The notes under the pieces: model-generated
Told to the model about the DNA's origin: nothing
The model's input: the letters and a program-made list of their open reading frames with translations, nothing else
Database searches by the model: none
Made by a program: the position numbers and the translations under genes
Assembly (NCBI RefSeq): GCF_014699005.1
Contig: NZ_JACWZY010000005.1
Span: 186,001-250,000 of the forward strand
Source of the DNA: Spirosoma profusum
GTDB taxonomy: Bacteria; Bacteroidota; Bacteroidia; Cytophagales; Spirosomataceae
Direction: 5' to 3'
DNA length: 64,000 nt
In this document: positions 17,631 through 26,953 of the stretch, in pieces
Position numbering within the stretch: position 1 is the stretch's first letter
Layout of the letters: every line of letters starts with the position of its first letter

Positions 17631-19283
17631 ATGATTGCTCAGTTTTTTGTTTCACTATTATACATTTTCTGTTTCCTAACTGTCGGAGGGATACTAAAAA
17701 GGCTAATAAGCTGGTCAACTTCTTACTATTATGATTTCTTAATTGGTTTTGCCTGCACAAATGCCGTTTTTACATTCATTTCCATATTTTTACCTGTAAA
17801 TGAATCTATATTGTATATTTTTTTGATTATCTTGTTTTCATTAACCATCATTTATAAAAAATGGCTAATAACGTATATCTATCAATTAGTTAATCATTCA
17901 CTCACCAAAGCGAAGCAAAGCCCAGTCATTCTCATTATTATAGGGCTATTTATCATAATTACTTTTTTCCAATCATTATATACTCCTAACCTTCATTATG
18001 ATACAGCTTTATATCATGTCCCAGCCATCAAATGGATTAGAGAACATTCGACAATAGCAGGATTGGCTAATCTGAACATTGTATTAGGATATAATTTCAA
18101 TATCTTTCCATTATATGCAGCCTTTTCATTTGAAAATTTATTTGGACAAGCTATTTACGCAATTAATTTTACTACTGTTTGTGCCTTCAGTTTATGGCTA
18201 TTCTCAATGATTGTCAACTCTCTACATTCCAAACATCGTTTATTGGGAGCGGTTTTTGTTTTGATTATTTATAACTTAATCAATTATTACTGGCCGCACG
18301 TATCAACTACATCAAATGATATTATAGTATATATTCTAGTAGTTTCTATATTATTAATAGGTATTACGTATCAATCAAATAGAGATAATATCTTCCCAAT
18401 AGTTATTTTATCAGCATATGTCATTACAATAAAACTATCAGCAGGACCAGTTTTAGCAATAGCAATCTACATTTTCTTTTCTAAAAATTATTGGCAGCAC
18501 GGCAGAAAAGCCCTTACAACAATTTTCATTAGTGCATTTATTTTAGTCCCTTGGCTTATAAAAAATATACTCATCACGGGTTGGCTTGTATTTCCATTCC
18601 CATATATAGATCTCTTTTCATTTGACTGGAAAGTTCCTTTAAGTGACGTAATACTTCAAAAAAAAGTAATCGACACATATTATTTACCAGAAAAGGGAGG
18701 TTCAGGAATTCACCAAATTACAGTATGGTTTTTTGATCAATCCAGCATAGACATCATAACTATGGCGACGACTTTTATGTTGTTATGTATCGTATTCGCC
18801 AAACTGATTATAAAAAGAATAACAATTGTTCCGTTATATACGGCTTCGATTATTGTGTCAACATTAGGGATTCTATTCATGTTTTTGAGTTCGCCGAGCC
18901 TGAGATACTGTATATCATTTTTCCTATCAGCTATTGTATTATGTATCAAACTCTTAGATACACATCAGGCTTTCTATAGATATGCTTTCTTTGCAGCAGG
19001 GATTTTAGTTACTGTTACCTTTTTAAAAGGCAATTGGTATCATCCTTGGCACTTCGCTAAAAATATAAGCCACAGACTGTTGATACCATATCCTTTAGAA
19101 TCAGCCAATACACCAAAATACAGCTACTTTCTGATTGATAATAAAATTAAATGTTACTATCCCCTTGATACTGATCAGTGTTTTAATCATGCCTTACCAT
19201 GTACCTCTCATTTACTAAATAATATACATTTGAGAGGATTAACGATTGAAGAAGGATTCTACAAAGCAGAACTGAGTAAATAA
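17631..19283 (+). CDS. Large multi-spanning membrane protein, GT-C-like (LIC_10190-like)
   Basis: This 550-residue protein has about ten or more hydrophobic segments. After the third or fourth helix comes NLHYDTALYHVPAIKWIREH (about residues 122-141), an acidic loop like the first periplasmic loop of GT-C glycosyltransferases that use polyprenyl-linked sugars. It might transfer a side sugar outside the membrane or act as a polymerase, but no specific activity can be named. The gene is visibly AT-richer than wbpB and wzm before it. It sits between the ABC permease and ATPase genes and stops 4 bases before the latter. Confidence 0.7.
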   Translation: MIAQFFVSLLYIFCFLTVGGILKRLISWSTSYYYDFLIGFACTNAVFTFISIFLPVNESILYIFLIILFSLTIIYKKWLITYIYQLVNHSLTKAKQSPVILIIIGLFIIITFFQSLYTPNLHYDTALYHVPAIKWIREHSTIAGLANLNIVLGYNFNIFPLYAAFSFENLFGQAIYAINFTTVCAFSLWLFSMIVNSLHSKHRLLGAVFVLIIYNLINYYWPHVSTTSNDIIVYILVVSILLIGITYQSNRDNIFPIVILSAYVITIKLSAGPVLAIAIYIFFSKNYWQHGRKALTTIFISAFILVPWLIKNILITGWLVFPFPYIDLFSFDWKVPLSDVILQKKVIDTYYLPEKGGSGIHQITVWFFDQSSIDIITMATTFMLLCIVFAKLIIKRITIVPLYTASIIVSTLGILFMFLSSPSLRYCISFFLSAIVLCIKLLDTHQAFYRYAFFAAGILVTVTFLKGNWYHPWHFAKNISHRLLIPYPLESANTPKYSYFLIDNKIKCYYPLDTDQCFNHALPCTSHLLNNIHLRGLTIEEGFYKAELSK

Positions 19284-19287
19284 ACTC

Positions 19288-20580
19288 ATGAAGCCAATAA
19301 TTAAAGTAGAGAATATCTCGAAACAGTACCGCCTGGGTAACATTGGGTTAAATACAATTCGAGATGATTTCCAACGCTGGTTATATCGAATCCAAGGTAA
19401 AGAAGACCCTCTTCTAAAAATAGGTGAAGTAAATAATCGAAAGCTAAAAGGCTCAAGTGAATATGTCTGGGCACTAAAAGACATTACTTTCGAAGTAATG
19501 CCAGGTGATATACTCGGAATTATCGGTGAAAATGGAGCTGGGAAATCAACCCTGCTAAAAATACTCTCTAAAGTAACCGGACCAACAACAGGACGCATCG
19601 ATTTTAATGGCCGGATAAGCAGTTTACTTGAAGTTGGCACTGGTTTCCATCCTGACCTGACGGGACGAGAAAACATCTTTTTGAACGGGGCAATTTTGGG
19701 GCTCAATAAACGAGAAATACGTAGTAGACTCGACGAGATTATTGATTTTTCTGGTTGTGAACGTTATATAGATACGCCCGTAAAGCGCTACTCAAGTGGT
19801 ATGATTGTTCGTCTTGGATTTGCGGTTGCCGCTCATCTGGAGCCTGAAATATTAATAGTTGATGAAGTTCTGGCAGTGGGGGATGCTGAATTCCAGAAAA
19901 AAGCTGTTGGAAAAATGCAGGACGTAAACGTAAAAGAAGGGAGAACAGTCCTAGTGGTAAGTCATAATATGACAATAATGAACGAACTATGTAATAGAGG
20001 TATACTATTAGAAAACGGAATAATCAAGTGCGATACAACAATCAATAATGCCATATTCAACCATATAACCAGCAACAATGCAGTAACAGAAAAAAAATGG
20101 TTAAATGGTAATGCACCTGGTAATGACAAAATAAAATTAAGAAAGGCATATATAATTAATAAAGAAAATAAGCCCATTAATCACGCTTATATTAACGAAG
20201 AAATAGGGTTCTGTGCTGAATATGAACTGTTAAGTGAATTAAGTTTTTTTACGCATGGAATAAATGTCTTCAATAGCATGGATATTCATTTATTTTCGTC
20301 GCATGATAATGTAGAGATTGAAAAAGATAAAAAATTTAAGCCAGGTTATTACAAAACTACTGTTTGGATTCCAGCAAATTTACTTCAGAGTGATTATATT
20401 AAGATTAGTTTTGCATGCATGAAATATAATCCATTTGAGCAATTATTTCATGAAATTAATGTACTTAGACTCAATGTACTCGAACCAGAAGTATCATTAA
20501 CAAGAAATGAAAGCTACAAAGGGAAATTACCTGGGCTAATCAGGCCCTGTCTAAAATGGGAAGAACGGCAATTAATTTAA
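19288..20580 (+). CDS. wzt: Polysaccharide ABC transporter ATPase with C-terminal extension (Wzt-like)
   Basis: This 430-residue protein has a full nucleotide-binding domain: Walker A GENGAGKST (about 79-87), the signature region YSSGMIVRLGFAVAAH (about 168-183), Walker B ILIVDEVLAVGD and the switch histidine in VVSHNM. The usual NBD ends near 240. The extra 190 residues resemble the beta-rich Wzt C-terminal domain that recognises the polymer's non-reducing end before export. This suggests chain-end recognition of the finished glycan, perhaps a terminal modification by the following methyltransferase. It has an ATG start and works with the permease encoded at 16731. Confidence 0.92.
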   Translation: MKPIIKVENISKQYRLGNIGLNTIRDDFQRWLYRIQGKEDPLLKIGEVNNRKLKGSSEYVWALKDITFEVMPGDILGIIGENGAGKSTLLKILSKVTGPTTGRIDFNGRISSLLEVGTGFHPDLTGRENIFLNGAILGLNKREIRSRLDEIIDFSGCERYIDTPVKRYSSGMIVRLGFAVAAHLEPEILIVDEVLAVGDAEFQKKAVGKMQDVNVKEGRTVLVVSHNMTIMNELCNRGILLENGIIKCDTTINNAIFNHITSNNAVTEKKWLNGNAPGNDKIKLRKAYIINKENKPINHAYINEEIGFCAEYELLSELSFFTHGINVFNSMDIHLFSSHDNVEIEKDKKFKPGYYKTTVWIPANLLQSDYIKISFACMKYNPFEQLFHEINVLRLNVLEPEVSLTRNESYKGKLPGLIRPCLKWEERQLI

Positions 20581-20605
20581 CAAATTAAAAAGTTAAACGA
20601 GTAAC

Positions 20606-21496
20606 ATGGAATTCACAGGAGAAAGGTATTTACCAGAATTGTCAGGGGAGATTGCCTGCGAGCATTTGAATCGGTATTATTTCGTCATAAATCAGTTAAA
20701 TCTTAAGAACAAGACAGTATTAGATATAGCTTCAGGTGAGGGATATGGCTCTAATCTCATTGCTCAGTTCGCAGAGCATGTATACGGGGTAGATATCAGT
20801 ACTGAAGCTATTAATCATGCTCAAAAAAAATATAAAAGAAAAAATTTAGCTTTCATTGAGGGTGATGCCACCTTAATTCCATTAGAAGATAACTCAGTAG
20901 ACATCGTAATAAGTTTTGAAACAATTGAGCATATAGATAAACATCAGGAGATGATCGATGAAATAAAGCGTGTATTAAATAAAGATGGTTTATTAATCAT
21001 TTCATCACCGGACAAATTGCATTACAGCGACGAGATTATCCATGTAAATCATTTTCACGTAAAAGAGCTCTACGGTGACGAGTTCAAATCATTAATCAAT
21101 AAGAATTTTAAAAATTCATTATTTTTCAGTCAGAATATTTTTGTGGGATCTATAATAACATTAGATGAAGAGAAGAATGAGTATAAAAAGCCATTAGTGG
21201 TTAGCAAAAATGGAGAGAATAAATTATTAGAACCGAAATATAATCTTGCAATAAGTACAGACGGTGACGAAATTAGATTAAATTATACTACAGTTAACTA
21301 TGCAGAAACGAATAGAATTATGTCTCGTGATGAGTTCATGTATGATGAATTAATTAGCGAGAATATGAAAGGGCAACTAAAAGTATATGATTCATTGTCA
21401 TATAGATTAGGCAATTTAGTAATTAAACCGGTGAAGCAAATAAAGAATCTAATATCAACAATGTTTAGCGATTCCTCAAAAATACAGAGGCATTAA
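20606..21496 (+). CDS. SAM-dependent methyltransferase (class I)
   Basis: This 296-residue protein starts MEFTGERYLPELSGEIACEH, a start seen in many methyltransferases of O-antigen loci. It then has the SAM-binding motif VLDIASGEGYGS (about residues 37-48), VYGVDIST and a post-I region IVISFETIEHI. The last 100 residues are a separate hydrophilic extension. It probably methylates a sugar. Its place directly after a Wzt with a glycan-recognition domain would fit a chain-capping methylase, but that is inference. The gene is AT-rich. Confidence 0.85.
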   Translation: MEFTGERYLPELSGEIACEHLNRYYFVINQLNLKNKTVLDIASGEGYGSNLIAQFAEHVYGVDISTEAINHAQKKYKRKNLAFIEGDATLIPLEDNSVDIVISFETIEHIDKHQEMIDEIKRVLNKDGLLIISSPDKLHYSDEIIHVNHFHVKELYGDEFKSLINKNFKNSLFFSQNIFVGSIITLDEEKNEYKKPLVVSKNGENKLLEPKYNLAISTDGDEIRLNYTTVNYAETNRIMSRDEFMYDELISENMKGQLKVYDSLSYRLGNLVIKPVKQIKNLISTMFSDSSKIQRH

Positions 21497-21601
21497 GTTT
21501 AATATATAAGTAGGCAATTAGATTATTTTAAAAAATTGCAAATATGAATTGTAAGTTTAATTTAATTTAAATAGTCGATTCAATCATAGGCAAATTCATA
21601 T

Positions 21602-22462
21602 ATGTCAAAAAAGATTGTGGTTGTAATACCCTTGTATAAATCAAAAATCAGCTTTTTTGAAAAAAAATCCTTTATACAGTGTTTGATAGTATTAAAAAAT
21701 TATGATATATGCATAGTTTACCCAAATAGCTTAGATATAACTTTTTACAAATTTCATTTAAAAAATGCTAGTGTGAGTTATTCAGAGAAACATTTCGATG
21801 ATTATTATTTTAGGGATATAAACGGTTATAACAATTTAATGCTCTCGGTCAACTTCTATCAACAATTTATCGATTATAGTTTTTTATTATTATATCAGTT
21901 AGATGCTTATATTTTTAAGGATAATCTTAAAGAATGGTGTAATAAAAGTTATGCATTCATTGGCGCACCCATACATGATGATATTTTAACAATAATTGAA
22001 CAAAAGTATTTATCAGATTTTGAAACAGGGATAAAGAAATCGATATCATTTATGAATGGAGGTTTCTCACTCAGGCACATTCAAAACACTATTAATTTAC
22101 TGCAAATTAAAGAACAAAGGATTCAATTATTATTAAATAAGAATTGGCCGGAAGACATGATAATAACTTTACTGTTAGGCGAGGACAATAATAATTTACC
22201 AAGTAAATGTGAGGCTGCAAACTTTGCTTTTGAAGCACACCCTCGTGATGCATATAAAACTAACCTAAAGCAACTACCAACAGGATGCCACGGCTGGTAT
22301 AGAAATGATTTTGGTATTCACGATAACATGTTTTGGTTTAAACATATTATACCTGTCTATTATTACAAAATTCAATTTCTTAATCAATTCCAACATATTT
22401 TTATGAAATATGCGAAGCGTCTAAACCGATTTGTGAATTATTTAAGATTTTCAAATAACTGA
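21602..22462 (+). CDS. DUF5672 family protein, putative glycosyltransferase
   Basis: This 286-residue protein shows the DUF5672 pattern: an N-terminal strand (KIVVVIPLYKSKI), FLLLYQLDAYIFKDNLKEWC (about residues 99-118), SYAFIGAPI and FMNGGFSLRH. The LDAY acidic motif and GGFSLR fit a GT-A-like sugar transferase, although biochemical proof for the family is thin. The gene is strongly AT-rich, with a 105-base spacer before it that holds nothing recognisable. Confidence 0.8.
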   Translation: MSKKIVVVIPLYKSKISFFEKKSFIQCLIVLKNYDICIVYPNSLDITFYKFHLKNASVSYSEKHFDDYYFRDINGYNNLMLSVNFYQQFIDYSFLLLYQLDAYIFKDNLKEWCNKSYAFIGAPIHDDILTIIEQKYLSDFETGIKKSISFMNGGFSLRHIQNTINLLQIKEQRIQLLLNKNWPEDMIITLLLGEDNNNLPSKCEAANFAFEAHPRDAYKTNLKQLPTGCHGWYRNDFGIHDNMFWFKHIIPVYYYKIQFLNQFQHIFMKYAKRLNRFVNYLRFSNN

Positions 22463-22484
22463 TCCTGAATAATTACCGGCAAAA

Positions 22485-23363
22485 ATGATTTCACTGATTG
22501 TATCTTCACACAAAGAAGACTTGTTTCAAAAGTTCTCAAAATCAGTTGAAGAAACAATTGGCATTGATTATGAAATAATACAGATATTTAATCAGGGACA
22601 ACTTGGTCTATGTGAAGCATACAATTTAGGTTTAAAATTAGTGAGCCATCCGTACATCTGCTTTGTTCATGAAGATATTACATTCAATACAAATAATTGG
22701 GGAGAAGTATTAATACAAGACTTTGAAAGTGACTCCTCCATTGGTTTAATCGGTGTCGCTGGATCTGGTTATAAATCTTGGGTATTATCTGGCTGGCATA
22801 CGTCTCAACATGATCCCACAAGATTTATTGCCGTAAATATTATTCATACTGGCTCTGGAAAGCCAGTTCACTACAAAACAAATATTACTAATAATAATTT
22901 AGTTCAGGTTGTTTCAATTGATGGCTGCTTTATGTTCACGCATGAAAAAATTGTCAATGAAATTTCATTCGATCAAACATCGTTTACAAATTTCCATTGT
23001 TATGACATTGATTTTTCTCTTCAAGTAAATAAACGTTATAAAGTGATAGTTGACTTTAACATTCTATTATCACATGTATCAGCAGGCAGTTACGACAAGT
23101 TGTGGTTCTTCGAGACTATTAAATTGCATAATAAATGGAAGAAAGAACTTCCTTGCTCGGTAACAAGTACAAATAATTTAGAAAAGGCAAAAGAGGAAGA
23201 AGCTGCTTTTTATGGGATAGTGAATGCTATCTGCATTAACAAAATTAACTTTTACCAGATATTTAAAATATACTTTTCGTTAAATTATCTTAATTTAGTT
23301 GGTATAAAAAACTGGATGCGCACCCTACGTATTTCATATAGTATAATTAAAAATTACTATTAA
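22485..23363 (+). CDS. Family 2-like glycosyltransferase (Glyco_tranf_2_5 type)
   Basis: This 292-residue cytoplasmic GT-A protein begins MISLIVSSHKEDLFQ, then ICFVHEDITFNTNNWGE, where HED takes the place of DxD. IGVAGSGYK, SIDGCFMFTHEKI and FDQTSFTNFHCYDIDFSLQ follow. These are typical of the glycosyltransferase-like group that includes small capsule transferases. Donor and acceptor cannot be read from sequence. It is AT-rich and lies in tight order with its neighbours. Confidence 0.82.
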   Translation: MISLIVSSHKEDLFQKFSKSVEETIGIDYEIIQIFNQGQLGLCEAYNLGLKLVSHPYICFVHEDITFNTNNWGEVLIQDFESDSSIGLIGVAGSGYKSWVLSGWHTSQHDPTRFIAVNIIHTGSGKPVHYKTNITNNNLVQVVSIDGCFMFTHEKIVNEISFDQTSFTNFHCYDIDFSLQVNKRYKVIVDFNILLSHVSAGSYDKLWFFETIKLHNKWKKELPCSVTSTNNLEKAKEEEAAFYGIVNAICINKINFYQIFKIYFSLNYLNLVGIKNWMRTLRISYSIIKNYY

Positions 23364-23374
23364 AGGAATTATTA

Positions 23375-24211
23375 TTGTTACATATTTTGCTGAATTTCGT
23401 TACTTTTATGGGTGGTTTAGGTAATCAAATGTTTGCTTATGCCTTTTATCATTCTTTAAAAAAGAGGAAGCTTCGTTCTCTAGTAATCATTAATCCATTG
23501 TTAAGCGAAACTCAGCATAATGGGTATGAAATTCAAAAAATTTTCCCTGATACAGACAATGTAAAATATGAAGTCTATAATAATAGAAACTTTAACATCA
23601 TAAAAAAAATACTATTTAAAGAAATTGAACAAACTAATGTTGGCTATTTTGATTCATTTATTAACAATAATTATCCATTTCTAATTTACAAGGGTTTTTG
23701 GCAGTCTGAACTATATTTCGCACCATGTGAAAAGGAAATAAGGAAGATTTTCAAGTTCAATAATGCATTAGTTAGCGATATTACTAATACAACTCTGATA
23801 GAAATACAAAATACTAATTCTGTAAGTATCCATATACGTAGAGGGGATTATATTGGTAACTCTGAGCTTGGTGATGTTTGTTCAATTGAATACTATAAAG
23901 AATCTATAAAGTATATATCACAAAAAACTAATAACCCAGTCTTTTATATATTTTCTGATGATACTGAATGGGTTAGAAATAATTTTGAAGGTTTCAGCTA
24001 TACGTTAGTCGACTGGAACAAGGGAAATTCTAGTTGGCAGGATATGTATCAGATGAGTCATTGTAAGCATAATATTATTGCAAACAGTAGTTTTAGCTGG
24101 TGGGGCGCCTGGTTAAATAATAACCCTGATAAACTGGTGATTGCACCAAAAAAATGGTTCAATCACTTACCAGATAATGATATTGTTCCTCAATCTTGGA
24201 TTAGATTATAA
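23375..24211 (+). CDS. Alpha-1,2-fucosyltransferase family protein (GT11)
   Basis: This roughly 278-residue enzyme carries the GT11 motifs: GGLGNQMFAYAFYHSL near the N-terminus, SVHIRRGDYIGN (about residues 149-160, binding GDP-fucose) and IANSSFSWWGAWLN near 230. It should add fucose in alpha-1,2 (or alpha-1,3) linkage from GDP-fucose, implying GDP-fucose synthesis genes elsewhere. There is no ATG before the GGLGNQ motif except the methionine directly preceding it. A TTG at 23375 or 23387 is therefore the more likely start, as the first beta-strand is otherwise lost. It is AT-rich. Confidence 0.9.
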   Translation: MLHILLNFVTFMGGLGNQMFAYAFYHSLKKRKLRSLVIINPLLSETQHNGYEIQKIFPDTDNVKYEVYNNRNFNIIKKILFKEIEQTNVGYFDSFINNNYPFLIYKGFWQSELYFAPCEKEIRKIFKFNNALVSDITNTTLIEIQNTNSVSIHIRRGDYIGNSELGDVCSIEYYKESIKYISQKTNNPVFYIFSDDTEWVRNNFEGFSYTLVDWNKGNSSWQDMYQMSHCKHNIIANSSFSWWGAWLNNNPDKLVIAPKKWFNHLPDNDIVPQSWIRL

Positions 24212-24215
24212 CAAT

Positions 24216-25103
24216 ATGAGTCAGGAAAGCAGTTGTCTTGTAAGCGTTAATATAATAACCTATAATCACGGCAAATATATTGAAGAAGCTATTAATGGGG
24301 CTTTAATGCAAAAAACTACCTTTCCTTTTGAGCTAGTTATATGCGATGATTATAGTACAGATTCAACAAGAGCTATTCTAAATAAATATCAGCGAAAATA
24401 TCCAGATATGGTTAAACTTAGGTTTAGAAATAAAAACTTAGGTTTAAAATCTAACTATTTTGACAACATTAATGCTTGCAGTGGTAAATATATTGCGATA
24501 TGTGAGGGTGACGATTACTGGACAGATGAAAATAAATTGCAAAAGCAAATCAATTTTTTAGAAACTAATTCAGAATATAGTATGTGTTTTCACAGTGGCC
24601 TGGAAATGCACGAATATGAAAATCTTAAGTCAACATCTAATATTTTTAGCGTTGTATATGAACGCGAATATACTGGTGAAGAGATATTGTCAAATTGGTT
24701 AATTCCAACAGCATCAGTAGTTTTCAAGAAACCATCTTCGTTAGATTTCAAATATTTAGAAAAGTTTTTATTTTATGATATTATCTTATTCTTAAAACTT
24801 TATGAAAATGGGAAAATATTTTGCCTTAATGATGTAATGTGTGTATATAGAAGGCATCCTAATAGTGTCACCAATAGCAATTTGAGTTATTTATCTTATA
24901 TACAGCATTTAATATATTTAAATAAAGAGTTCCACGGAAAATATGCCGCTATTGTTAATAGGTGTATTGCTCTTGAGTATATGAAACGGTCTAAATATGC
25001 TTTCAATAGCCGGTCAATCTCGTTTATTAGTCATGCATTTAAATCCATTTGGCACGATAAAAATCCTCTGATATCATTACTTGCTGCAAAACTTAGTTTT
25101 TAA
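24216..25103 (+). CDS. Family 2 glycosyltransferase
   Basis: This 295-residue GT-A protein has LVSVNIITYNHGKYIEEAI at its N-terminus, LVICDDYSTDST and IAICEGDDYWTDENKLQKQ (about residues 88-106, with the DD metal site), then an HRRHP-like acceptor-side motif (VYRRHPNS). The frame stays open upstream to 24141 inside the fucosyltransferase gene. The ATG at 24216, 4 bases after that stop, is the natural start. Linkage and donor are unknown. It is AT-rich like its neighbours. Confidence 0.9.
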   Translation: MSQESSCLVSVNIITYNHGKYIEEAINGALMQKTTFPFELVICDDYSTDSTRAILNKYQRKYPDMVKLRFRNKNLGLKSNYFDNINACSGKYIAICEGDDYWTDENKLQKQINFLETNSEYSMCFHSGLEMHEYENLKSTSNIFSVVYEREYTGEEILSNWLIPTASVVFKKPSSLDFKYLEKFLFYDIILFLKLYENGKIFCLNDVMCVYRRHPNSVTNSNLSYLSYIQHLIYLNKEFHGKYAAIVNRCIALEYMKRSKYAFNSRSISFISHAFKSIWHDKNPLISLLAAKLSF

Positions 25104-25111
25104 AGGGTAAC

Positions 25112-26035
25112 ATGTGTACAGTACCAGTCCTATTTATTATTTTCAACAAAATAGAGGAAACAAAAAAAGTTTTTGAAACAATACGCTTATATAAACCCGA
25201 TCAATTGTTTATTGCAGCAGATGGGCCTCGACTAACAGTCGATGGTGAAAATCTTACTTGTAGTGCTATTAGATCCTGGATTATTGACAATATTGATTGG
25301 GCGTGCGATGTACATACACTGTTTCGGGAGCAGAACATTGGGTGCGGCAGAGGGCCATCAGAAGCTATCACTTGGTTTTTTAATCACGTAGAGGAAGGCA
25401 TTATTCTGGAAGATGATTGTTTACCTAATCAGTCATTTTTCACTTTCTGCCATGAATTATTAAGCAAATACCGTCATAATCAGGCAATATCGGCAATATC
25501 AGGTAATAATTTTCAGCCTGTTCAGCCAATGGATATTTCTTCGGATTATTATTTTTCTATCTTCCCCTCAAGCTGGGGATGGGCCACCTGGCGCCGAGCG
25601 TGGCAGGGTTTTGATTTTAATCTCAGTAGCTGGGATAAATTCAAAACCGCTAGTGCACTAAAATTTATCTTCAGTGAACAGAAATACTATTTATGGTGGA
25701 AGCATCGATTTGACTGGATGTACAAGGATCAGCCGCAGGATATGTGGGATTTTCAATTCCATTATCATAGTATGATGAATCGACAGTTAGCCATAATACC
25801 TAATGCAAATCTAGTCTCTAACATTGGACATGGCGCCAGCGGCACTCACTTTCAGGATCCGAATGCAGTTATCGCAAGTTTACCGACTTACGATCTAAGT
25901 TTTCCATTAAATCACCCCTCTAGGATTGCCAGAAATTATAATGCTGATGTATACATTCAGAAATTGCTTTTTGGCGAAGTTGAAGTAGTTAGCTTATATA
26001 AGCGATTTAAACGTATTGTGAAGCAAGTGATTTAG
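25112..26035 (+). CDS. HlpA-like GT-A glycosyltransferase, copy 1
   Basis: This 307-residue protein starts VPVLFIIFNKIEETKKVF, has LFIAADGPR (about residues 32-40), FREQNIGCGRGPSEAITWFF and GIILEDDCLPNQSFFTF (about 98-114, the EDD standing for DxD), then SSWGWATWRRAW. The group resembles GNT-I-like nucleotide-sugar transferases and Prevotella HlpA. The second copy at 31017 shares all these strings. The sugar transferred is unknown. The gene begins 8 bases after the preceding stop. Confidence 0.87.
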   Translation: MCTVPVLFIIFNKIEETKKVFETIRLYKPDQLFIAADGPRLTVDGENLTCSAIRSWIIDNIDWACDVHTLFREQNIGCGRGPSEAITWFFNHVEEGIILEDDCLPNQSFFTFCHELLSKYRHNQAISAISGNNFQPVQPMDISSDYYFSIFPSSWGWATWRRAWQGFDFNLSSWDKFKTASALKFIFSEQKYYLWWKHRFDWMYKDQPQDMWDFQFHYHSMMNRQLAIIPNANLVSNIGHGASGTHFQDPNAVIASLPTYDLSFPLNHPSRIARNYNADVYIQKLLFGEVEVVSLYKRFKRIVKQVI

Positions 26036-26055
26036 TAGACATTAGATATAGCATT

Positions 26056-26943
26056 ATGACTTTCTCACAAAAATTATATACTCTTCTTTGCTCTGGTAAT
26101 ATACTGAACGGTATACGAGTGATTTTTATAAAAAAGTTGATTAACAGCTTACTAAAATCTGATACTATTAATCAATCAATGGTGGGTAAAGTCAGCTATC
26201 AGGAATTGTTCGAGCGCCTTCATCGCCTGTCAATAATGGGTATGAACATTGGTAATGGTGCTTCGCCAGAGAATTCCGGTGAAGTGCTTGCGATAGCTTA
26301 CATTTTTAATAAACTACACAAACTGGAGCATATAACTATTTTCGATGTAGGAGCTAACGTAGGTGAATATGTAGTTTTGCTGGAGAGATATTTTAAAAAC
26401 GCATCTATTTATTGCTTTGAACCTTCCATAAATAATTACAGTAGATTATTATCTAATACTAAAGATTTTAATAATTTAAACTATTACAATTTTGGTTTTG
26501 GCAGTCATTCAGAGAAAGTTACTTTATTTAGCGAAAAGAGTGAATCAGCGTTAGCAAGTCTATATAATCGAAAACTAGATCATTTCAATATTGAAATGAG
26601 TCACTGCGAAGAAGTTGACCTTCGTACTGTAGATGAATTTTGCGAGGAAAATTTTGTCGATTATATTCATTTTATGAAAATAGATGTCGAAGGTCACGAA
26701 ATGCAGGTATTAAATGGGGCCAAGAAATTATTAGATTCAGGTAAAGTAGATTTTATTCAATTTGAATTTGGTGGGTGTAACATTGATTCAAAAACCTATT
26801 TCCAGGATTTTTTCTATCAGTTAAAAGATAGATATACTATTTATCGAATCGTTCAGGATGGTCTCTATAAGATTGACTTTTATAAAGAAGATTATGAATT
26901 ATTTTTAACGACTAATTTTTTAGCCGAACGAATAGCATTATAA
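26056..26943 (+). CDS. FkbM family methyltransferase, copy 1
   Basis: This 295-residue protein has an N-terminal region of about 90 residues, then the FkbM methyltransferase core: ITIFDVGANVGEYVVLLE (about residues 94-111), IYCFEPS, GFGSHSEKVTLF, and HFMKIDVEGHEMQVLNGAKKLL (about 208-229). FkbM-type enzymes O-methylate small molecules and sugars. It is the first of three FkbM genes in the locus. The substrate is presumably a hydroxyl of the glycan. Confidence 0.9.
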   Translation: MTFSQKLYTLLCSGNILNGIRVIFIKKLINSLLKSDTINQSMVGKVSYQELFERLHRLSIMGMNIGNGASPENSGEVLAIAYIFNKLHKLEHITIFDVGANVGEYVVLLERYFKNASIYCFEPSINNYSRLLSNTKDFNNLNYYNFGFGSHSEKVTLFSEKSESALASLYNRKLDHFNIEMSHCEEVDLRTVDEFCEENFVDYIHFMKIDVEGHEMQVLNGAKKLLDSGKVDFIQFEFGGCNIDSKTYFQDFFYQLKDRYTIYRIVQDGLYKIDFYKEDYELFLTTNFLAERIAL

Positions 26944-26953
26944 GTTACGTAGT

